From an uncultured Lachnospiraceae bacterium (GTDB lineage: Bacteria > Bacillota > Clostridia > Lachnospirales > Lachnospiraceae): a stretch of 64,000 bases of DNA. Made by a program: the position numbers and the translations under genes. This document shows, piece by piece, positions 24,336-33,268 of the stretch (the first letter of the stretch is position 1; each line of letters begins with the position of its first letter). The notes beneath the pieces are model-generated. The model had not been told where the DNA came from and made no database searches. It was given only the letters and a program-made list of their open reading frames with translations. The DNA lies in contig CACZJL010000002.1 in the NCBI GenBank assembly GCA_902781505.1, positions 124,001 to 188,000 of the forward strand. The letters run 5' to 3'.

Positions 24336-27300
24336 ATGAGCGGTGTAAAGCGTATTTTTGTCGAGAAAAAGAAGCCCTTTGCAGTAAGTGCAAAGGAACT
24401 CCATGAGGAAATTTCAGGATACCTTGGAATCCAGACTGTAACAGAAGTCAGAGAACTGATTCGTTACGATGTTGAGGATTTATCAGAAGAGACTTATAAG
24501 AAGGCTCTTACATGTGTATTCTCTGAACCTCCGGTTGATGATGTGTATGAGGGAACTTTCCCGTCTAAGGAAAGTGATTTCATCTTCTCTGTTGAATATC
24601 TTCCGGGACAGTTCGATCAGAGAGCAGATTCTGCCGTACAGTGTGTCAAGTTCTTAGAGGCAACGGAAAATCCGGAAATTAAGTGCGCTGTTACTTATTG
24701 TATCAGTGGTACATTAAGCGATGAAGAGAAGAACAAGATTCGTGAACTCTGCATCAATCCGGTTGATTCAAGAGAAGCTTCTGCTGAAATTCCAGAAACC
24801 CTTGAAACAAAATATAAGGCTCCTGAAGATGTAAAGATTTTTACAGGCTTTAAGGATATGGCCGAAACTGATCTTAAGGAACTTTATGATTCTTTAGCTC
24901 TTGCTATGACATTTAAGGATTTCCTTTTCATTCAGAATTATTTTAAGAATGATGAGAAGCGTGATCCTTCCATGACAGAAATCAGAGTGCTCGACACATA
25001 TTGGTCTGACCATTGCCGTCACACTACATTTGCCACGGAACTTACTGACGTTCAGTTCGACGACGGTTTCTTTAAGAAGCCTATGGAAGATACGTTCAAG
25101 GCTTATCTTTCTGACCGTGACGTTTTATACAAGGGCCGCTCCGATAAATTTGTCTGCTTAATGGACCTTGCTCTTCTTGGTGCTAAGAAGTTAAAGGCTG
25201 AAGGCAAGCTGACAGATCAGGAAGAATCTGATGAAATCAATGCTTGTTCTATCGTTGTTCCGGTTGACGTTAACGGCGTAGAAGAAGAGTGGCTCATCAA
25301 CTTCAAGAATGAAACACATAACCACCCAACTGAAATTGAGCCTTTCGGTGGCGCTGCTACCTGTCTTGGTGGCGCAATCCGTGATCCACTGTCCGGACGT
25401 ACTTATGTATATCAGGCTATGCGTATCACAGGTGCTGCTGATCCTACTATTCCGGTTGAGGATACTCTTAAGGGCAAGCTTCCTCAGAGAAAGATTGTTA
25501 CAGAAGCTGCTCACGGATATTCTTCCTACGGTAACCAGATTGGTCTTGCAACTGGCTACGTAAAGGAACTCTACCATCCAAATTACGTTGCAAAGCGTAT
25601 GGAGATTGGTGCGGTTATCGCTGCTGCTCCTAGAAGAGCGGTTAAGAGAGAGAATTCTGATCCGGGCGATATCATCATCCTTCTTGGCGGCCGTACCGGT
25701 CGTGATGGCTGTGGCGGTGCTACAGGTTCTTCTAAGGTTCACACAATCGAGTCCATCGACGAGTGTGGTGCTGAGGTTCAGAAGGGTAATGCTCCTACAG
25801 AGCGTAAGATGCAGCGTATGTTCCGTCGTCCGGAAGTTACAAAGCTTGTTAAGAAGTGTAACGACTTTGGCGCCGGCGGTGTATCTGTAGCTATCGGTGA
25901 GCTTGCTGACGGACTTAAAGTAGACCTTGATAAGGTTCCTAAGAAGTACGAAGGTCTTGATGGTACAGAACTTGCTATTTCTGAATCCCAGGAGAGAATG
26001 GCTGTTGTCGTTGATCCTAAGGATGCAGATGAATTCTTAAAGTATGCTAAGGAAGAGAACTTAGAGGCTGTTAAGGTTGCTGTTGTAACGGAAGAGCCTA
26101 GACTTGTTCTTAACTGGAGAGGCAAGGATATTGTTAATATCTCCCGTGCTTTCCTTGATACAAACGGTGCTCATCAGGAGACAACTGTTCAGGTTGAAGC
26201 TCCATCTGAAGCAGCAGAAGCTCTTGCTCCTGTGGAAGCTACAGATGTTAAGAAGCAGTGGCTTGATACTCTTGCTGACTTAAATGAGTGCTCTCAGAAG
26301 GGCCTTGTAGAGCGTTTCGACAGCTCTATCGGTGCTAATACAGTACTTATGCCATTTGGTGGTAAGTACCAGTTAACAGAAACTCAGGCTATGGTTGCCA
26401 AGGTTCCTGTAACAGACGGAGAAACAAAGACTGTAACAATGATGTCTTATGGTCTTGATCCATATCTTATGAGCTGGAGCCCATACCATGGTGCTCAGTA
26501 TGCAATCGTTGACTCTGTAGCTAAGATTGTTGCTGCAGGTGGTGATCTTCATAAGATTCACTTCACATACCAGGAGTACTTCCGCAGAATGACTGAGGAT
26601 CCAAAGCGCTGGAGCCAGCCATTTGCCGCACTTCTTGGTGCATACCGTGCTCAGCTTGGTTTCGGCCTTGCTTCCATCGGTGGTAAGGATTCCATGTCCG
26701 GCACGTTCGAGCATATCGATGTACCACCAACACTCTGTTCATTTGCCGTTGACGTAGCAAAGCTTGACGATATCGTAAGCCCTGAATTCAAGCAGGCTGG
26801 TGACGTTTTAGTTCGTTTCGACATCAAGGCTGATGAGTATAAGCAGCCAGATTTCGAGCAGATTATTGCTCTGTATGACGGTGTTCACAAGTTAACTAAG
26901 TCTCATGTAATCAACGCAGCTTACGTTCTTGATGCTCATGGTCTTGTTCCTGCTGTTTCTAAGATGGCGTTCGGTAACAGACTTGGCTGTGAAATTAATG
27001 CGGATGTTGATTCCAAGCAGCTCTTCAGCCCAGCTTACGGTTGCATTATCGCAACAGTTCCGGCTGACAAGGTATCTGAGCTTGAGGCTTCCGGCGTAGC
27101 TTATGAGACAATCGGTAAGGTTACCGAGTCTGACTTTGTTTACGGTGATGTTACAGTTGCTCATGAGGATGCTCTGAATGCATGGAAGGGTACTTTAGAT
27201 AAGGTATTCCCAAGCACAGCAGCTTCCGATAAGTCTCCTGTTGAGAGTAAGTTATTTGATACAAAGGACATCTACGTATGCAAGAATAAGGTTGCTGTTC

Positions 27301-28094
27301 CTAAGGTATTTATTCCTGTATTCCCAGGTACAAACTGTGAGTACGATTCCGCAAAGGCATGGAAGAGAGCAGGAGCTGAACCAATTGTTAAGGTCTTCAG
27401 AAACCTTGATGCAGAGGATATCCGCGATTCTGTTAATGAGTTCGCAGCAGCAATTGACCAGTCTCAGATTGTTATGTTCCCAGGTGGTTTCTCTGCCGGT
27501 GACGAACCGGATGGTTCTGCTAAGTTCTTCGCAACTGCATTCCGTAATGCAAAGATGAAGGAAGCTATTGAGAATCTTCTTGATAACAGAGATGGTCTTG
27601 TACTTGGTATCTGTAATGGTTTTCAGGCTCTGATCAAGTTAGGTCTTGTTCCAAACGGCAAGGTAACAGGTCAGGATGCTATGGCACCTACACTTACATT
27701 TAACACAATTAACCGTCACATCTCCAAGATGGTTTACACTAAGGTTGTTACAAACAAGAGTCCATGGCTTGCAGAAGCTGAGCTTGGCAAAGCTTATGTA
27801 ACTCCAGCCTCTCATGGTGAGGGACGTTTCGTTGCTCCTCAGGAAGTAATCGATCAGCTCTTCGCAAACGGTCAGGTTGCTACTCAGTACTGTGACCCAG
27901 AAGGCAATGTATCTATGGATGGCGAGTGGAATGTAAATGGTTCTTACGCAGCTATCGAAGGTATTACATCTGCTGATGGTCGTGTTCTTGGTAAGATGGC
28001 TCACGTTGAGCGTCGCGGCAATGGTGTTGCAATCAACATCTTCGGTGAGGGCGATATGAGAATCTTCGAGAGTGGTGTAAAGTACTTCAAGTAA
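24336..28094 (+). CDS. purL: Phosphoribosylformylglycinamidine synthase (FGAM synthase), single-chain
   Basis: Large one-chain PurL that makes FGAM from FGAR, glutamine and ATP, step four of purine synthesis. The start is either ATG 24336 (MSGVKRIFVEKK, 1252 residues) or ATG 24324; the AAAGGG site at 24317-24322 is too close for the latter and rather far for the former, so I take 24336 with some doubt. Two AIR-synthase-like repeats make up the core (DTYWSDHCRHTTF, FKNETHNHPTEIEPFGGAATCLGG). The C-terminal glutaminase has FPGTNCE and the nucleophile cysteine in GICNGFQ, with SHGEGRF carrying the histidine. Codon bias is high. No PurR box or guanine riboswitch was identified upstream. A terminator follows. 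Confidence 0.95.
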   Translation: MSGVKRIFVEKKKPFAVSAKELHEEISGYLGIQTVTEVRELIRYDVEDLSEETYKKALTCVFSEPPVDDVYEGTFPSKESDFIFSVEYLPGQFDQRADSAVQCVKFLEATENPEIKCAVTYCISGTLSDEEKNKIRELCINPVDSREASAEIPETLETKYKAPEDVKIFTGFKDMAETDLKELYDSLALAMTFKDFLFIQNYFKNDEKRDPSMTEIRVLDTYWSDHCRHTTFATELTDVQFDDGFFKKPMEDTFKAYLSDRDVLYKGRSDKFVCLMDLALLGAKKLKAEGKLTDQEESDEINACSIVVPVDVNGVEEEWLINFKNETHNHPTEIEPFGGAATCLGGAIRDPLSGRTYVYQAMRITGAADPTIPVEDTLKGKLPQRKIVTEAAHGYSSYGNQIGLATGYVKELYHPNYVAKRMEIGAVIAAAPRRAVKRENSDPGDIIILLGGRTGRDGCGGATGSSKVHTIESIDECGAEVQKGNAPTERKMQRMFRRPEVTKLVKKCNDFGAGGVSVAIGELADGLKVDLDKVPKKYEGLDGTELAISESQERMAVVVDPKDADEFLKYAKEENLEAVKVAVVTEEPRLVLNWRGKDIVNISRAFLDTNGAHQETTVQVEAPSEAAEALAPVEATDVKKQWLDTLADLNECSQKGLVERFDSSIGANTVLMPFGGKYQLTETQAMVAKVPVTDGETKTVTMMSYGLDPYLMSWSPYHGAQYAIVDSVAKIVAAGGDLHKIHFTYQEYFRRMTEDPKRWSQPFAALLGAYRAQLGFGLASIGGKDSMSGTFEHIDVPPTLCSFAVDVAKLDDIVSPEFKQAGDVLVRFDIKADEYKQPDFEQIIALYDGVHKLTKSHVINAAYVLDAHGLVPAVSKMAFGNRLGCEINADVDSKQLFSPAYGCIIATVPADKVSELEASGVAYETIGKVTESDFVYGDVTVAHEDALNAWKGTLDKVFPSTAASDKSPVESKLFDTKDIYVCKNKVAVPKVFIPVFPGTNCEYDSAKAWKRAGAEPIVKVFRNLDAEDIRDSVNEFAAAIDQSQIVMFPGGFSAGDEPDGSAKFFATAFRNAKMKEAIENLLDNRDGLVLGICNGFQALIKLGLVPNGKVTGQDAMAPTLTFNTINRHISKMVYTKVVTNKSPWLAEAELGKAYVTPASHGEGRFVAPQEVIDQLFANGQVATQYCDPEGNVSMDGEWNVNGSYAAIEGITSADGRVLGKMAHVERRGNGVAINIFGEGDMRIFESGVKYFK

Positions 28095-28168
28095 TTGAGT
28101 GCCGGCGCAGTGGTTGCTGCAGATTGATGCGGCGCTGCCGCAGGCTGACGGCAAAAAGAATTATAATG

Positions 28169-28206
28169 AGTGGATCTTCAGGACTTTCTGGGGATCCACT
28201 TTTTTT
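28169..28206 (+). terminator. purL terminator
   Basis: A perfect 8-bp stem AGTGGATC/GATCCACT with a 16-base loop, followed by seven T residues. Confidence 0.85.
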
Positions 28207-28318
28207 GTGCTGCAGGGCAGGCACCGGTTGCCTCGCTTGTGCTATATGCCGCCCCGCGCAAGGATAAGCTGAAGGCCAGGCGCGGGGGTTGCGTCGGTGG
28301 CGGGTTTTAAGATAAAAT
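28207..28318 (+). promoter_or_regulatory. azlCD promoter with a G+C-rich hairpin upstream
   Basis: TTGCGT (28289-28294), 18 bases, then TAAAAT (28313-28318). Just upstream is a perfect 7-bp inverted repeat, CCCGCGC (28253-28259) with GCGCGGG (28280-28286), ending three bases before the -35. The block is much richer in G+C than its surroundings. It may hold an operator, but no regulator gene is adjacent. Confidence 0.55.
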
Positions 28319-28345
28319 GGCGGAGTATGGGAAAAGGAGGCTTGT

Positions 28346-29071
28346 GTGAGGCGTAAAGCGCTTGAATTTGCATTCCCGAAGACGATTCCCGTGATGGCGG
28401 GATATGTGTTTTTGGGAATTACATATGGAATATTAATGTCGACCAAAGGACTGCCATGGTGGCTGCCGATTGTTACGGCACTTGTGATTTACACCGGTTC
28501 GATGGAGTTTTTGATGACGGATATTTTGTTATCTTCCTTTAATCCGGTCTCTGCGTTTGTTACGGCATTGATGGTCGGTGCAAGACACTTGTTTTATGGA
28601 ATCAGTATGCTTCATAAATACAGTGGGACCGGCACGAAGAAGTTCTATCTCATCTTTGCGACATCGGATGAGACATTTGCCGTGAACTATTCAGAAGAGA
28701 TTCCGGAGGGAATGGACAAGGGGCTTGTTTACCTGATTGTGTCTGCGCTTGACCAGTTTTACTGGGTGTTTGGCGCGGGACTTGGCGGTGTTTTGGGGGC
28801 TCAGATTTCGTTTAACACGAAGGGACTGGATTTCGTTATGACCGCGATGTTTATGACGATTTTCCTGAATCAGTGGGTGAAGGACGGAACGGATCTTAAG
28901 AGAATTGTGAAAGATCATGTCAGCGAGCTGATTGGCGTAATCTGCTCGGTTATGGCACTCATGATTTTCGGACCGGAGAAGTTTATTGTGCCGGCGATGG
29001 TGCTGATTCTTTTGAGTCTTGCTGTGATGAGAGGATGGCTTGAGAAAGAGGAAGGCGGTGAGCAGGAATGA
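28346..29071 (+). CDS. azlC: AzlC-family branched-chain amino acid exporter, large subunit
   Basis: 241-residue membrane protein of the AzlC/YgaZ family, which with AzlD exports branched-chain amino acids and some analogues. Typical features are the N-terminal FPKTIPVMAGYVFLGITYGIL helix, the GSMEFLMTDILLS segment and the GARHLFYGISML motif. It starts at GTG 28346, five bases after AAAAGGAGG. The stop overlaps the azlD ATG as ATGA, so the pair is translationally coupled. A promoter precedes it. Substrate range is inferred from the family. Confidence 0.92.
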   Translation: MRRKALEFAFPKTIPVMAGYVFLGITYGILMSTKGLPWWLPIVTALVIYTGSMEFLMTDILLSSFNPVSAFVTALMVGARHLFYGISMLHKYSGTGTKKFYLIFATSDETFAVNYSEEIPEGMDKGLVYLIVSALDQFYWVFGAGLGGVLGAQISFNTKGLDFVMTAMFMTIFLNQWVKDGTDLKRIVKDHVSELIGVICSVMALMIFGPEKFIVPAMVLILLSLAVMRGWLEKEEGGEQE

Positions 29072-29397
29072 CGGTTCTTCAGAAGGTGATTACGATTGCG
29101 GTTGTGGTGCTTGCGACGATGACAACGAGATTCCTGCCGTACATTCTGTTTCCGGAAGGAAAGGAAGTTCCGGGATTTGTGAAGTTTTTAGGGCGGTACC
29201 TCGCACCGGCGGTGTTTGGACTGCTCGTGGTGTATTGTCTTAAAAATGTTCAGATTACTGCTGGAAGCCACGGAATTCCGGAGGCGATTGCACTTTTAGT
29301 GACGAGTGCGCTGTATTTCTGGAAGAAAGGATTTATTCTGCCGATGGCAGGCGGAACGATTACATATATGATTCTGGTGCAGATGGTGTTTGCGTGA
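29068..29397 (+). CDS. azlD: AzlD-family branched-chain amino acid exporter, small subunit
   Basis: 109-residue membrane protein with about four helices, the usual size of AzlD/YgaH. TMTTRFLPYILFP near the start and the closing GGTITYMILVQM helix are typical. The ATG overlaps the azlC stop by four bases. A terminator begins six bases after the stop and closes the operon. Confidence 0.9.
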   Translation: MTVLQKVITIAVVVLATMTTRFLPYILFPEGKEVPGFVKFLGRYLAPAVFGLLVVYCLKNVQITAGSHGIPEAIALLVTSALYFWKKGFILPMAGGTITYMILVQMVFA

Positions 29398-29402
29398 AAT
29401 GT

Positions 29403-29442
29403 GGCTGGGACCACATCGAAAGGTGTGTTCCCGGCCTTTTTT
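29403..29442 (+). terminator. azlCD terminator
   Basis: An imperfect stem (GGCTGGGA with TTCCCGGCC plus an inner CACA/GTGT) followed by six T residues. Confidence 0.75.
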
Positions 29443-29455
29443 GTGAATTTTACAG

Positions 29456-29483
29456 GTGACAAATATTATTTCGGTGGTATACT
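29456..29483 (+). promoter_or_regulatory. Promoter of the Hpt / EAL signalling operon
   Basis: GTGACA (29456-29461), a 16-base spacer and TATACT (29478-29483). The leader is about 100 bases long. Confidence 0.6.
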
Positions 29484-29591
29484 AGAAGTAATAGGGTGTT
29501 AGTTTTTTGGACAATTGTGACAAAATACAGAGACAGACCTGCTAAAATTGGTAATTTAAGAGATTTGAGACAGGAATTAAGGATATTAGCG

Positions 29592-29936
29592 ATGATTGAT
29601 TTTGGTGAAATGAGACAATGGGGAGCAGATCCGGATACAGGACTGACAAGATGTGCCGGAAATGCGGGGCTTTATGAAAAGCTCATTGGAATGATTTTGG
29701 ATGATAGCAATTTTACTGCTTTAGAGGAAGCGTTAAGGGCAAATGACCTTGAACAGGCCTTCCAGAAGGCGCATGGATTGAAGGGCACGACTGGAAACCT
29801 GGCATTGACACCGTTGTTTGATGCTATTTGCCAGATTGTGGAACCATTGCGTGTGAAGGATGCAGACTTTGACTATAACGCACAGATGGAAGTGATTAAG
29901 TCAGAGTATGCAAAGTTGAAAGAACTGGTAAAGTGA
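29592..29936 (+). CDS. Stand-alone Hpt (histidine phosphotransfer) protein
   Basis: 114 residues that make a single Hpt four-helix bundle. The signature HGLKGTTGNL places the phosphorylated histidine at residue 61. The start at 29592 follows AAGGA by eight bases; the longer frame from 29496 lacks a ribosome binding site. Hpt proteins pass phosphate between receiver domains or from a hybrid kinase. The receiver-containing EAL protein begins 24 bases downstream, so the two very likely work together. No kinase gene lies nearby, so the phosphate source is encoded elsewhere. Confidence 0.88.
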   Translation: MIDFGEMRQWGADPDTGLTRCAGNAGLYEKLIGMILDDSNFTALEEALRANDLEQAFQKAHGLKGTTGNLALTPLFDAICQIVEPLRVKDADFDYNAQMEVIKSEYAKLKELVK

Positions 29937-29960
29937 TATCGGATTTAGGATTGGATTGTA

Positions 29961-32900
29961 ATGGGAGAAATTTTTCAGTTTGATCAGAGTATCAGGCGAG
30001 TATTTGAAGAAAACGTGATTCCGTTTGCGGTCTACCAGTATGTGGATGAAAAGATTCATGTGATACTGGTGACGAATGGACTTTGCGATTTGATGAAGAC
30101 CTCAAGGGAGGTCTTATTGGCGCGCTTTCAGGATAATATGTATGAAAATGTTGAGCCACAGGATGCATATTCTGTAGCTCAGGCAGCTTTGCGCTTTGCA
30201 ACAGACGATGAACCGTATGATGTGATGTACCGCGAGCGGTTTGGGCCAGATCAGGACTATCAGACCGTACATGCGGTCGGTAAGCATGTTACAATGCGTG
30301 ACGGAAGCCGAATTGCGATTGTTCGTTATGAAAATGTAACAGTGGCGCTTGTCTCGAATAAGCTGTCAAAGCTTGCATTTGAGTCTGCCGTTGGTCAGTT
30401 TTACATGGAAGACAGAGTGGCTACATGTATCCTTGCTAAGGACAGGGAGCGTGTTTTGTATGCAAACCATGCATTTACAAAGCTGATGCCGCCGGTTAAG
30501 GCTTATGACAGTGCAATTACGTATTGGGAGTATTTTCATAGTTCCCATCCAAAGGAAGTGGAAGGGTATTTTGAATCGATTGCAGGTAAGGGTCAGGTGA
30601 TTCTCGATGTAATTGATTCGAATCACTCTCTGGTAGTTGAAGTACGTGAGACGACCTGGTCTGGAGAAGAGGCACTGATTGTCCAGGCGGAAGCGGTTGA
30701 TGATGTATATATGGACAAACTTACCGGACTGATAAATCAGACCTATTTTGAGCTTCGTGCATCGGACTGGATTAAGAAGTTCCAAAAGAAAAGTAAGGAT
30801 GCTGTCTGCATCTTTTATGATATTGCAGGAATGAAGCTGATTAATGCTCAGAACGGGTATGAGGTCGGCGACAGGGTTTTAAAACAGGTTTCAACTTGTC
30901 TGAAGATGATTTATGACAATGCCCTGATTGCCCGCTTTGATGCGGATCATTTCTGTGTTCTGACAATTGCGGATGATGTGATTTCAAAGATCGAGAGAGC
31001 GAATGAAGCTATCGAAGCTTTGCGTGACATTGCAAAGATTGAAATCAATGCCGGTGTCAGAGTGATTGAAACCGGGAAACATCTGAATATTTCTGAAGTG
31101 GTAGATCAGGCGAAGATGGCCTGTGATACCATTCATTCTGATGCAGAAAAATTCTATCGTTTCTACGATTCAGATATTGAAAAGCAACTTCAGGATTTAA
31201 AATTTGTAAATGATCATATCGATGATGCGATTAAGAATCGAGAGATTCAGGTCTACTACCAGCCGGTTGTCAGAACGCTGAACAACAAGCTTGCAGGCTT
31301 TGAAGCGCTTGCAAGATGGGATAGCCCGGAACTTGGATTTTTAGCGCCATATCGATTTATTACTGCGCTTGAAATGTCACATCAGATTCATAAGATTGAC
31401 TGTTATGTCATTGAGGAAATCTGTCGCCAGTATGTTTCGGACGTGGAAAATGATATTATTCCGCTTCCTGTTTCCTTTAATTTAAGTGTTCTCGATTTTC
31501 AGATGTGTGATATGTTTAACTTCGTGCAGGAAACGGCTGAAAAGTATGGAGTGCCTCATTCCATGCTGAATATTGAGATTACCGAGAGTATTCTATCAGA
31601 AGATGATGGTCTGATTGCTAAGGAAATCGAACGTTTCCATGAGGCCGGATATCAGGTCTGGATGGACGATTTCGGAAGCGGCTATTCTTCTTTAAATTCA
31701 TTAAAGGACTATTCGTTTGATCAGTTAAAGATTGATATGGTATTCCTTTCGTCCTTTACCGAGAGATCAAAGCAGATTATTACGTCTATCGTGCAGATGG
31801 CGAAAAATATCGGAATTCACACCCTTGCGGAAGGTGTTGAAACCGAAGAGCAGTTTGAGTTTTTACGAGGAATCGGCTGTGAAAAGGTACAGGGTTACTA
31901 TTATGGCAGGCCGCTTCCGATGAAGGAGAGCAGGGAGCAGGTATATTCTAAGCACGTAACACCGGAAACCCAGGAAGAGGCGTGCTATGTCGGTAAGGCA
32001 GGCATGACCAAAATCGTGGACGGCGAAGCATTTTCCATCATAGAATATAAAGACGGTTCCTTCAGATTTATGTACATCAGTAAGGAATATCAGCAGATTC
32101 TTACTAAGGTTGGAGTAAAGTCTGAGGAGCATTCGCTTGAGATTATTCGCTCCGATGAGTATCTGCATGACGGTTTCCTGTACCGAATCAGCCAGGCAAG
32201 GGAGCAGGGCGGATTTATTCACTTTGCTTTCCCGTATAAGAGCAATTATCTGACTGCTTCGATTGAGATTCTCGCAGAAGAAGGCGAAAATTATATTTTG
32301 AAGATGTCCATGTCGAATACGATTATTGGCCTGGATACGCCAAAGGATGATGGAAGGAAAGAGGAGCGTTCTGCTAATAAGGGTGAGAAGAAAACGATTC
32401 TGATTGCAGATGATGAGGAGATTGATTTCATGATTTTAAGTCAGATTCTGAAACCGTATTACAATATTCTTTACGCGGAAAATGGAGCAAAGGCAGTGGA
32501 ACTGGCCAAGGAGAATCAGGGCCGGATTTCTGCGATTCTTCTGGATATGGTTATGCCTGAGAAGAGCGGAATAGAGGTTTTGCGCGAACTTCATGCGGAT
32601 GAGAAATTAAAGTTTATCCCGATTCTTGCGATGACTTCTGCGTTAGAGCTAGAAAAAGAAATCTTAACAGAAGGTGCGGCAAGATTCCTTCAGAAGCCAT
32701 TTGAGAAGCCTGAAATTATCCTTGCCAAGATTCGTGGTGAGATTGAAAAGGCTGAAATCTTCCGTGAATACTCGTTTATGAGTATGGAGAATCTTCCGGT
32801 TGGAGTTTTGGTCTACCGGGCGGATGAGTCGGAAGAGATCATTTATGCTAACAGCAAGCTTTTAAAGCTGTTTGGGTGTAAATCGATGCCTGAATTTAAG

Positions 32901-33128
32901 CAGCATACCGGTGGAACATTCAAAGGAATGGTTCTTCCGGATGATTATAAGCGAGTGAAAGCTGAGATTGAAGAGCAACTGAAAAGTGGTTCAGATGAGG
33001 AACATGATCATATTTATTACAGAATTAAGACGAAACAAGGTGAAATCAGAGAGATTGATGACTTTGGTCAGCTTGTAGATGACCCGACTCACGGGCCGGT
33101 TTTTCATGTTTTTGTCGGCGTAAAATGA
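29961..33128 (+). CDS. PAS-PAS-GGDEF(degenerate)-EAL-REC-PAS signalling protein
   Basis: 1055 residues, cytoplasmic, with no membrane helix. Two PAS-like domains (about 10-130 and 135-250) precede a GGDEF domain (about 255-400) whose active loop reads ARFDADHF in place of GGDEF, so cyclase activity is probably lost. The EAL domain (about 425-665) looks active: EALARW, NLS, EITES, DDFGSGYSSL, KIDM, EGVET and QGYYYGRP are all kept. After a linker, a receiver domain (about 810-930) has the acidic pocket IADDEE, phospho-acceptor Asp862 in LLDMVMP, threonine in MTS and lysine in QKPF. A last PAS domain closes the protein. I predict a c-di-GMP phosphodiesterase tuned by ligand and by phosphate from the neighbouring Hpt protein. 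Confidence 0.9.
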   Translation: MGEIFQFDQSIRRVFEENVIPFAVYQYVDEKIHVILVTNGLCDLMKTSREVLLARFQDNMYENVEPQDAYSVAQAALRFATDDEPYDVMYRERFGPDQDYQTVHAVGKHVTMRDGSRIAIVRYENVTVALVSNKLSKLAFESAVGQFYMEDRVATCILAKDRERVLYANHAFTKLMPPVKAYDSAITYWEYFHSSHPKEVEGYFESIAGKGQVILDVIDSNHSLVVEVRETTWSGEEALIVQAEAVDDVYMDKLTGLINQTYFELRASDWIKKFQKKSKDAVCIFYDIAGMKLINAQNGYEVGDRVLKQVSTCLKMIYDNALIARFDADHFCVLTIADDVISKIERANEAIEALRDIAKIEINAGVRVIETGKHLNISEVVDQAKMACDTIHSDAEKFYRFYDSDIEKQLQDLKFVNDHIDDAIKNREIQVYYQPVVRTLNNKLAGFEALARWDSPELGFLAPYRFITALEMSHQIHKIDCYVIEEICRQYVSDVENDIIPLPVSFNLSVLDFQMCDMFNFVQETAEKYGVPHSMLNIEITESILSEDDGLIAKEIERFHEAGYQVWMDDFGSGYSSLNSLKDYSFDQLKIDMVFLSSFTERSKQIITSIVQMAKNIGIHTLAEGVETEEQFEFLRGIGCEKVQGYYYGRPLPMKESREQVYSKHVTPETQEEACYVGKAGMTKIVDGEAFSIIEYKDGSFRFMYISKEYQQILTKVGVKSEEHSLEIIRSDEYLHDGFLYRISQAREQGGFIHFAFPYKSNYLTASIEILAEEGENYILKMSMSNTIIGLDTPKDDGRKEERSANKGEKKTILIADDEEIDFMILSQILKPYYNILYAENGAKAVELAKENQGRISAILLDMVMPEKSGIEVLRELHADEKLKFIPILAMTSALELEKEILTEGAARFLQKPFEKPEIILAKIRGEIEKAEIFREYSFMSMENLPVGVLVYRADESEEIIYANSKLLKLFGCKSMPEFKQHTGGTFKGMVLPDDYKRVKAEIEEQLKSGSDEEHDHIYYRIKTKQGEIREIDDFGQLVDDPTHGPVFHVFVGVK

Positions 33129-33150
33129 GTTTATCCACAGGAGTAGTATA

Positions 33151-33181
33151 AAAATAGCGAGGCAGCCGTAGCTGTCTCGCT
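33151..33181 (-). terminator. Terminator for the KDG kinase gene (minus strand)
   Basis: An 11-bp stem with one G-T pair (33156-33166 with 33171-33181) and a 4-base loop. On the minus strand it is followed by ATTTTT. It lies between the convergent EAL and kinase genes. Confidence 0.7.
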
Positions 33182-33268
33182 GATAAATTCTAACTTTTCG
33201 GAGCCACCTCAAAAAAGTAGCTGCGGGGCTTTGCATATTGATTTGAAATCTTAGGTTAACCTGCGTGC

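Noticed and set aside
25191-25742. Minus-strand frame inside purL
   Set aside because: It is antisense to conserved PurL motifs; no start signals and a composition typical of shadow frames.
30720-31170. Active diguanylate cyclase
   Set aside because: The signature loop reads FDADHF, lacking the glycine pair needed for GTP turnover.
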